From Leptodontidium sp. MPI-SDFR-AT-0119 (lineage: Eukaryota; Ascomycota; Leotiomycetes; Helotiales; Leptodontidiaceae): a DNA stretch of 64,000 nucleotides. Each line of letters opens with the position of its first letter. Within the stretch, counting starts at the first letter, position 1. This document shows, piece by piece, positions 56,118 through 64,000 of the stretch. A program made the position numbers and the translations under genes. The notes under the pieces were generated by a model that ran no database searches, was not told where the DNA came from, and saw nothing but the letters and a program-made list of their open reading frames with translations. The stretch lies in contig JAHLEZ010000017.1 of the NCBI GenBank assembly GCA_020726505.1, positions 186,001 through 250,000 of the forward strand, given 5' to 3'.

Positions 56118-58070
56118 TCAAGAACTTTGCAACCCATCCTCCTTTTTAATCCCCGTCTTTGTCTCCACATGGTCCTTCCTCAAATGATGCCCTTTAATAA
56201 AAACACTCGACACCAGCGCCAAAGCGGAGATCCCCGTGTAGAAAATCCACATATTCCTCATACTCCACGCATATGCCCCTCTGACCGCCAACTGCTGAAC
56301 TTTATTCTGCAGCCCTTTCACGAGATAGACATTCGCTCCTGCTCCGCCATTGGACAGCGATTCCGTGATATTCATAGGCAAATTTGTGGGTGCGAGACTC
56401 AGGCTGGGGACTTTTATATCCATCGAACTCTGGAAGATGACACCCCCAATCACGACCGAGATCGCAGTAGCTAGACTTCGCACGAATCCAAATGTAGCGG
56501 TGGCGGAGGCTACATCGTCTTGCTTTGTGCAAGCTTGCAGTGCGATGAGAGGTGCTTGGAAAAGTAAACCGGCACCGATACCAGCAATGATTTGGAAAAT
56601 GACGATTTGAGCGAGAGATGTGTGGACTGCGTACAAGATGTAGAGACCGTTGCCGATGGTCATTAGGATGACACCAGTGTAGATGAGGGGGAGATAGCTG
56701 CCTGTTCGATGGATGATTAGTCCGACTACGACACCGGCGATGGCTTCGGTGGTCGTGATAGGCATGACCAAAATACCGGACTCGAGTGGTGAGGAGAGGT
56801 GTACGGATTGGAAGTAGAGTGGGAGGTAGTATTCTGCTGCAATGTATACCTATTTAGACGATCAGCTAAGCTCGATAGACCACTGCCGGATCTACAGAAT
56901 CGATCTGGTTTGAGGGGAGGATGCAAAAGATAAGTACTCACCATTCCATGCCACAAAGTCAGCAACAAACTCGCCGCGTTGGACTTGTTTGTAAAGAGAC
57001 TCATCGGCATCAGTGGATACCTCGCTAATTTCTTCTCACTGTACACAAAAACCACACTCATCAAAGCACCAAACAGAATCAAACAAATAACCTTAGGCGA
57101 ATTCCACGGTACAGTAGAACCGCCAAACTCCAAGCCAAGAAGTAACATGAGGACTAAACCGATGATCGACAGGCTGCCGAACCAGTCGATTGCTTTGACA
57201 CCTTCAATGAGGGGAGTGCGGGGGTTATGAACATCGAGATAGAAGAACAGGAGAATGAAAGCTGCGCCAGAGATGGGTAGATTGATCCAGAAAGCCCATC
57301 TCCAAGTCAGCTTTTCCGTGAATGCACCGCCGAGAATTGGCCCGATACCTCCTGCGACGATCCAGACGAGTTCCATGAGGCCAATGTAGAGACTACGACT
57401 CCTGCGTCACGTCAACAAGTACTCCTTAAGCGGCGTAGGAAGTATTCAAATGAAACGAGGAAATGAGGCTAGCCACATACCTCACGCTAAACAAATCGCT
57501 GATGGTAATAATAACCATGGGGATCAGCCCCCCAGCGGCAACACCCTGAAAAGTCCTGCTCACAATCAAACCTTTCATATTTCTCGCCTCAGCACATCCA
57601 ATACTTGACACGAAAAACAATCCGTCCGCGATCAAGATGATGGGTTTCCTCCCGAAGATGTCGGATAATTTCGCCCAGATAGGCCCCGCAGCTGCGTTGG
57701 AGAGGAGATAAGCGCCGCCGATCCAGACGTAGCCAGAGGCACTATTTAGATCGTGCGTTATGGTTGGGACTGCGGTTGCTACAATTGTTTGGTCAAGAGC
57801 AGTGATGAACATTGAGAGCTGGGTAGAGGAGTTGGTTAGTGGTAGGGTGGAAGGGGAAGCGGGGACACAAACATAGAGTGCTACCATGATAGCTGTTATT
57901 CGGAGCCTGCTCCGCGATGCATCATTTTCCCCAGACAGAACAGATGGAGCTGCATCAGCTGCCACGAGCTCGATGTCTTGAGACCCATAAATTGGTGGAG
58001 AAACAGACGGTGCCGCGACTGCAATTGAGTCGGTTGGAGGACTCGCCTCGGCAGTTTTGTTGGCTGCCAT
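56118..58070 (-). CDS. MFS transporter, 14-TM drug/proton antiporter type
   Basis: Exons 58070-57873, 57818-57481, 57401-56942 and 56849-56118 give 575 residues in phase. Typical DHA family motifs are present: the first helix pair LSMFITALDQTIVATAVPTI, the loop WAKLSDIFGRKPIILIADGL (motif A), and LVWIVAGGIGPILGGAFTEK (motif C of antiporters). Long alternating hydrophobic helices continue to the basic tail KGHHLRKDHVETKTG. It should export drugs, toxins or metabolites across the plasma or vacuolar membrane. Intron 1 (54 nt, 57819-57872) has a CTAAC branch site, no stop and is a multiple of three. Start is 978 bp from the divergent short-chain dehydrogenase. Confidence 0.92.
57819..57872 (-). 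other. Stop-free 54-nt intron in the MFS gene
   Basis: GTTTGT donor, CCCAG acceptor, CTAAC branch motif. Retention would add 18 residues in the first membrane helix region, after ALY and before LSMF. Confidence 0.7.
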
Positions 58071-59048
58071 TGATAGAATAAAATTGAAGATTTGATTTCA
58101 AACAGATGTGTGAGGGGAAAGAGAAGAAGAAGAAACGGCTGTAGGGATTGAGGACAATGATATAGTGAAGCTTGAAAGACTCCAGGCGGTCTACTACGCC
58201 CTTGATTTTCTTCATCCCACTTTTAGTCCTGACTCATGCGGCATACGTTCTAGCGTATGTCCAGCACATTACTATCGCATTTCTTCCCCACACGTCTAAT
58301 CAAAAGGTTGGAAAATTTAAACAAAGCCATCCCCATCAGTTTGATATCAGTGGAATCCTTAAACACAAGTAAGAGCAACAAATATATTTCTACCAGAGGT
58401 ACCCAATTTGTACCGGGGGTACCCCACATATGCTCGGTATGGAGCTGGAGGCTGGTGCAGTTGCGAAGATGCAAGCTGACAGGAATTCTGACTTACAACG
58501 GGAATAAGCGAGACAAGAGAGGGGATGCTGGATGTGAGGTTGGCTTCTGTCATGTGATTCCCTCGAGAAGGATTAAATGACCAGGATCTCCTACCGTGGT
58601 TGCGTTGGAATGATGCAAATTGCACAATGATAAGTACGGTTGTGTAAGCCAAGAGCGTCAAGAATTCGGAATCCGGTAAAGAACAAACTGCTTGCCTCTT
58701 CTGACAGGGAGTGTTGATACTCGTATAATGAGCCAATCAGATGCCACGTACGTCCTGCAATCGAGCCACCCAGTTTCTGCGGCGTGGGTTGATTCCAAGA
58801 CTGTGGTGGTACAGCCGAGATGGGGATGTTCTGGCAACGGATCAGATCTGAGGAATGATAGGTATATATATTTCACAGCTCATCCATAGGAAGATGTTTG
58901 TGTTCGGCATTTTTCCCTCTCGTTTTCAATCCGATATCCAGCAGTTTTGTAACATCACCAAGAATTGAGTTTTGTTCTGCGAATTTCCTAGCAGCATTTT
59001 CTCGAGCATGCTTGAAAATTTCCTCAAACTTATCATCATTTCTCTCAT
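58071..59048. promoter_or_regulatory. Divergent region between MFS transporter and dehydrogenase
   Basis: 978 bp between two start codons pointing away from each other. Open frames inside are short and unsupported. Shared control of the two genes is possible but not shown. Confidence 0.45.
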
Positions 59049-59988
59049 ATGTCAATGACTGCAATGTCTTCCCCTCGAAAAACAGTCCTCATAACAGGCT
59101 GTTCAGCAGGCGGACTCGGCGCCGCGCTCGTCGAAGCCTTCCTCAAGCAAAACTACCACGTCTTCGCAACTCTCCGAAACCCCAGCAAAACCCCCTCTCA
59201 CCTCACCACACTCTCCAACGTCACCATCTTAACTCTAGATGTCCTTTCCTCGTCCTCCATCACCTCAGCCGTCGAAATTGTGACCAAAGAAACCGGCGGT
59301 AAGCTTGACGTGTTGGTAAACAACAGCGGGGTGATGTCCATCATGCCCGGACTAGATGCGTCTATTGAAGAGGGCAAGAAGTTGTTTGATATTAATTTTT
59401 GGGCTGTGTTGGCGATGATCCAGGCTTTCGCGCCGCTTTTGGTCGAGGCAAAGGGGTGCATTGTTAACAATGCTTCGGTGGCGGGGGTGATGCCTGTGTA
59501 TTTCGAAAGTAGGACTACACCCGGTCATACTTCCAGTTTTAATTTGAGATAGACCTGACTGTCATTAAATAGGTGTATACAACGCCTCTAAAGCTGCCCT
59601 GATAGTAGGCAGCGAGACTTGGCGTCTCGAGCTCGCTCTTCTAGGTGTACGGACTCTTACAGTGGTAACCGGATCTGTCAGGAGTCAGGTATTCAAAAAT
59701 ATGAAACCAGCGAACGTACCAGAGAGCTCGTACTACGCGAATGTCGGAAAGGATATCTATGATTTGGGTGATGGTAGGTTAGCGGAACATGCTATCAGCG
59801 CTGAGGCGTGGGCTATGAAGGTTGTTGCGGCGGTGGAGAAGGGGAGAGCGGGCAAAGTTTGGTTTGGGGGTGCAGCTTCAGTCATAAATTGGAGTATCTG
59901 GCTGTTTCCCGAGTGGCTGCTGGTGAGTTTAAAGATGGTGGAAAAGGTGATGGAAATGTTTGCTGACGAGGATAGGATAAACTCTTGA
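59049..59988 (+). CDS. Classical short-chain dehydrogenase/reductase, Ayr1-like
   Basis: Exons 59049-59508 and 59573-59988 give 291 residues. TGCSAGGLG (16-24) is the nucleotide-binding loop, VNNSGVMS follows strand 4, NNASVAG contains the catalytic Ser, and Tyr156/Lys160 form YxxxK in SVYNASKAAL. The tail has a long amphipathic or membrane-associated region (VINWSIWLFPEWLLVSLKMV) as in the 1-acyl-dihydroxyacetone-phosphate reductase Ayr1 of lipid droplets and ER. The Ayr1 assignment is by overall layout and should be treated as a family hint. The cofactor is expected to be NADPH. The intron keeps phase. Confidence 0.88.
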
Positions 59989-60196
59989 CTTCTACGGTTC
60001 CATGGGTGAAAAGTATTCAAAGATAGCGTGAGGTTGCCAGAAGCAGTAGGATGAATCGATAGTTCATGATGGGCAATGGAGAAACTTATCAAATGAAGTT
60101 CAGATTTGAAGGCACTTGGATCCAAAAGCTTCGAGCATTAATTTATGTTTGTGTGAACTTTTGTAATCTTCGAGCTGCATAACGTCATACAAGATA

Positions 60197-61507
60197 TCAA
60201 GACATACTCTGCCAGCTCACATAGCTGTCTCTACCTTCGGGCCTATTGCTGTTTCCGCGTGAACTTTGCATTCTACTCACGGGTGTGAGTGTACTGCTTC
60301 GAGGCGGTCCGTGGCCTCCGTTTCCATCTCCCCTAATGACATCGGAACTGAGAAGCGCACCAACAGGAGTATTGGCTTTACCCCTTGGGCTCCCATCTTC
60401 AATATCCACACTTGAAATATCAGTCGGCTTTCTTGAGCTCCATCTGCTACCTTCCACCAGTTGATCACTGCTCCTGTAATTTGACTGGACTGTGGCGCTA
60501 TCCAATTCATGAGACATTGCGCTGAGGTGTAGGGCTTGAACTGCAGCACTGGGAGGAACCATGCCTCCGACCTCGTGGATATGAGTGGAGTCTATCTCGT
60601 GAATATTTGGATTTGGAGATTGTTGTGGGGTCTGATATGGCGGCGGACCGGGGCTCACAGGAGGCGAACTCATGGATACAGGCGTATATTTTGAAGAGAG
60701 GGGAATTCCGAGTAAAGAAAATCGAGCTAAAATGTATATTTGTCAGTATATCTGGTCCAGTATTTGATACCGTCAAGAAAGCGTGGCAAGGTTGTCCTAT
60801 CGATGACGTACCTGACTTCTGTGGTTTAGATTGACCAGATACACCTCCAGGTCCGCCTTTCGAGTTATTATATGGCCCTCCTAGTGCTGAGTTTGGCATG
60901 ACAGATTTCTTTTGTCGCCGCCTCCGACATATCCACAGTGCCACGAGACCGGCAATCAGTAACACGACACCACCAGCTACACCGCCAGCGATGGCTCCGA
61001 TATTGGGACTCGAGTCTCCTGAAGAGTCAGGAATGGTACTTGAGGTAGGTTTTTGAGTTGCAGAGGAAGTCGGCGAGGTGGACGTGGCTGTTGCCGTTGG
61101 GGAAAGCTCCGCAGGAATTGTGATGAACGCGGCTTGCTGAAGAGAGCCCGCTGGACATCCAACCCCATTACATGGATTGACATCGCAGCATCCTTGGAAT
61201 GTAGGTTTCTGAGGAACATCGCATGTCCACCACTGCCCTTTCGCACATTGTGTGTTTGGCCAGTAGGTTCCGTTGCGGGTCGCATCCGGGTTCGTCCCAC
61301 TCCCTATTCCAGCAGCTCGAAGATCAGAAGCCGGGCAACCTGTGTTGTCTCCTCGGCATGGATTACTGGTGCAACAGCCAAAGAACGTCGGTGATTGAGC
61401 TGTGCATGTATACCTGTAGAGAATCGTCAGCAACGAGGTCGAATGGTGAGCTGCTTTACTGACCAGTCTCCACCGATGGGACAAGTTCCCTTCTCAGTCT
61501 TCGACAT
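60197..61507 (-). CDS. Single-pass membrane protein with duplicated Cys module
   Basis: Exons 61507-61464, 61413-60812 and 60726-60197 give 391 residues. Two copies of one module occur: residues 15-47 (WYTCTAQSPTFFGCCTSNPC, then TGCPASDL) and 76-107 (WWTCDVPQKPTFQGCCDVNP, then GVGCPAGSL). Each has six Cys in matching positions. A Ser/Thr-rich stalk follows, then one membrane helix at about 153-177 (GGVAGGVVLLIAGLVALWIC) with the basic stop RRRRQKK and a Pro/Ser-rich cytoplasmic tail of 200 residues. There is no classical signal peptide; the N-terminus MSKTEKGTCPIGGDW is short, so it may be a type III protein exposing the Cys modules. The layout suggests a wall or surface sensor. The partner is unknown. 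Confidence 0.8.
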
Positions 61508-63714
61508 GGTGGGGTAATAGAGGAAGGAAAAATGACGAAACCCTCAGGGCAATTAATTTATTGTTATATTAAGCGTGGATGACGGTGAGTAGTGCAATCG
61601 TGAAGCGAGACTTCAACATTGAAACGAAATTGTCTCCCGGAAATACGACGAAGTTGAAAAGGTTCCAAAGCAATTTCTTTGAAACACTCGAAACAAATAG
61701 TAGGAAAAGAACAAAGAGAAACATCTCTTTACGCAAAAGGTAAGATTTCTCGTAAAGAAGCAAGGCTCGAAGAACACCAAAAATAGACATTGGTCTGCAA
61801 TTGAATTGTCAACCCCTCACGAGATAGCCCTGCAGATGCAGACTGTGACCAAGCTTAGAATGGCAAGGCTGACCAGATCATCGGGATGCCGAATTAAATG
61901 AGCACCCCTTTGCAGATCTAAACAAGCACTGGTCTCAGTAAATGGGAGTGGCTTGGGGGGCAGAGCCGCAGGGTGTGGTGGCAGTGCGTAATCCCACCAA
62001 CACTTGATTGGAGGAAGCACGACTGCACCAACCAGCTAATACATGGCTGCATGGAGGATATTTGTGGTGTCTCGACCAACACTGAAGAAATTGCGATACT
62101 GAACTGGATAGATATTGCGTCAAGCTCTGCCACTGCCCAGCTTCCTAGATGTTGACGATCCGACAAGGATTTGGGAACCAGCTTTCTCAGTAGGTTGGGT
62201 AATTGTACGTTGCAGCGAATGGCAGATTGTTGTTCAGCCGTGTATGATGTGAGAAAAGGGAGAAACAAATCCTACGGGGCATTGGTGGCTACTTGGCAGA
62301 GTGATGAGGAATACACAGCACTTTCAATCCACTTCGATCCCTTTCTGAAGGGCGAAGGAGCCAAGAGATCCTTGAGGAGATGACAGAATTCCTCAAAAAT
62401 GGTTGTCAATACTAGAAAACGCATGCACTGTGCCGCAAACTCTGTTGAGTGGAGATGCGTTTGACAGGGGTCGGAATGAAAGTGGGATCAATGTTGGTGA
62501 AGCACAAAGGTAGTGTCCTGCCTTGAAACAGCATTTGCAGAGATGCCTGAGATTTTGTTGAAGAAGTGCACAAAGAGATAACTTGGGAAGCTCGCGAAGC
62601 AGAGTTTCTTGCCTGATACTAGCTGAAACAAGCTTACACGTGATTGCCCAGGCAAAAGAAATGGAAGTGGACAGATTTCATAGCTAACAAAGCAAAGCAA
62701 ATAAATGATCATGCCAGCTGCCTGCCGCTGGGTATATGCTTTCAGTTTCAATGATGTCCAAGGGTCGAGCTTCAAGAAACTTGTCTCATTGCTTGTCCTG
62801 AGAAGAATGACCCAATTGGTGGCTGATCTTGGCACGCCAAAGCCAAAGTTCCGAATGATTACTTTCACAGCTTATTACGGATCAAAGCAGAATAAGTCTG
62901 TTTCAATTGTGTAGAAATAGGTACTATCGTATATTCTCAAATTATACCTTTGAATTATTATCGGGGTGCTCTCAACTTTACGATACTTTCTAGCTTTTCG
63001 AGCTTGTTGGATGGGTGTTTTGTCAGGGTTGCCCATTAATAGCGAGTGCCAGCCATCTCCCTCCCGTTTTCCTTCTTCCAACCTCCAACGGCACCACGTT
63101 CGGCACTGAAATAGCACAGAAGCCGTCCTTCCTTTACTGACCGCTAGATAGTCGATGCCAATGCAATCTGCTCAGTTTATACATATCCCAACGGATTCAA
63201 CGACTGCTTTCTCGTGTCCGGAAAGACTCGTTCGCCGGCCAGGGGCAAGTGCGGGGTTGATTGAGGGGTGAATCTCAGTGAGACTTTATCTTCCACTACC
63301 ACGTCTATCACATATGCATTGCCTTACGGAGACGGCAATTTTCCGGTTTACACATTCGCTTGTGCGGACGAATTTGACGTCGGAAGATGGTCCTCCGTGA
63401 ACTAGCACCGGTGAGGTACCAGAGCGGTGGGTTACTCCCTCTCGATTCCCCTTCGATGACTTCTACATAGTTTTTCGATCATGGAGATGATTACAGGTAT
63501 CCATGCACCTATTTGTAACATTCCTACCTAGTTTGGCCGATCTTTCCAACCTACACATTTACCCGGCAAGTGCGGGGGTAAAATTGGCATGGATTGCATC
63601 AATGAGATCATCCGAAGCTGGGGTCCTGGCATTTAAATACAATGTCCTCCATGTTAAAAAGCGCCTCTCGGGAAATTTTCACGCCACATATCTTACTTGT
63701 AACTTTCAGAGACG
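61508..63714. other. Long intergenic region, no supported gene
   Basis: Between the membrane-protein gene and the partial gene at the window end. Open frames of 60-126 codons on both strands show no domain. No repeat, element or RNA gene was recognised. Confidence 0.5.
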
Positions 63715-64000
63715 ATGTCAAAATTCCAGCGACTAAGCTCGGCAGGTGTCTTGTTGTTTATTTCGAATGCAATTGCCCAGAATAGCTGGAATTCAAGTGT
63801 TCCTTCCCCAACATTTGCTCTGCCGTCGGGGTATTCTACCAAAGTTTACAATGTATCAGCCGCAGCAACGACCTTGACATACAATTATTCCGACGAGGAG
63901 TTAGCGATGCTGTGGAACCAAGTCGGGAAGATTGAAGTTGGACCCATTACAACCACAGTTTCCCCTACTCCAGAACCATCTGCGTATCCACGGCCTGGCG
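63715..64000 (+). CDS. Secreted GH1 beta-glucosidase-like gene, 5' part only
   Basis: The frame opens at ATG 63715 with a signal peptide (MSKFQRLSSAGVLLFISNAI) and stays open to the end of the window, 95 codons. The segment YNYSDEELAMLWNQVGKIEV, then ITTTVSPTPEPSAYPRPG is the N-terminal linker seen before the catalytic barrel of secreted fungal family 1 beta-glucosidases. The barrel itself lies beyond the window, so the call rests on this leader only. The gene runs off the right edge. Confidence 0.5.
   Translation, partial: MSKFQRLSSAGVLLFISNAIAQNSWNSSVPSPTFALPSGYSTKVYNVSAAATTLTYNYSDEELAMLWNQVGKIEVGPITTTVSPTPEPSAYPRPG

Overview
The window is nuclear DNA of a filamentous ascomycete (Pezizomycotina). 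Genes carry many short introns of about 48-90 nt with GT-AG ends and CTAAC-type branch sites. The gene set is typical of the group: a Zn2Cys6 regulator, 2EXR and BTB proteins, a TrkH potassium transporter, condensin subunit G, mitoribosomal proteins and secreted oxidoreductases. The protein repertoire resembles Leotiomycetes, but class level cannot be proved from this sequence alone. No tRNA, rRNA, CRISPR array or prokaryotic feature was seen.

Layout. 1-9 kb: an epoxide-hydrolase-like protein without its catalytic residues, a decayed small secreted protein gene, a hAT-type MITE and a zinc alcohol dehydrogenase. 9-16 kb: a Zn2Cys6 factor divergent from the dehydrogenase, a broken FG-GAP repeat gene and a caspase-like fusion protein. 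19-25 kb: a Trk potassium transporter and a BBE-type flavin oxidase with one nonsense codon. 26-33.5 kb: a 2EXR protein, condensin subunit G, and two mitoribosomal proteins (mL50 and bL19m) sharing a 233-bp divergent promoter. 33.8-50 kb: an accessory stretch with five BTB/POZ loci on the minus strand (only one clearly intact), a small cupin, a disrupted GMC oxidoreductase, a disrupted alpha-carbonic anhydrase with a second hAT-type MITE just upstream, a frameshifted GPI-anchored wall protein, and a TA-flanked MITE candidate. 50-64 kb: two conserved fungal proteins of unknown function in divergent orientation, a second 2EXR protein, a 14-TM-type MFS transporter divergent from a short-chain dehydrogenase, a single-pass membrane protein with a duplicated Cys module, and the 5' end of a probable GH1 beta-glucosidase running off the window.

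The main message is contrast. Housekeeping genes (condensin, Trk, mitoribosome, MFS) are intact, while most accessory genes in the 4-6, 12-13, 23-25 and 34-48 kb blocks carry nonsense codons or frame breaks. Two hAT-type MITEs with perfect 8-bp target duplications lie next to decayed loci. Six introns are multiples of three without an in-frame stop, so both spliced and unspliced transcripts would be readable.
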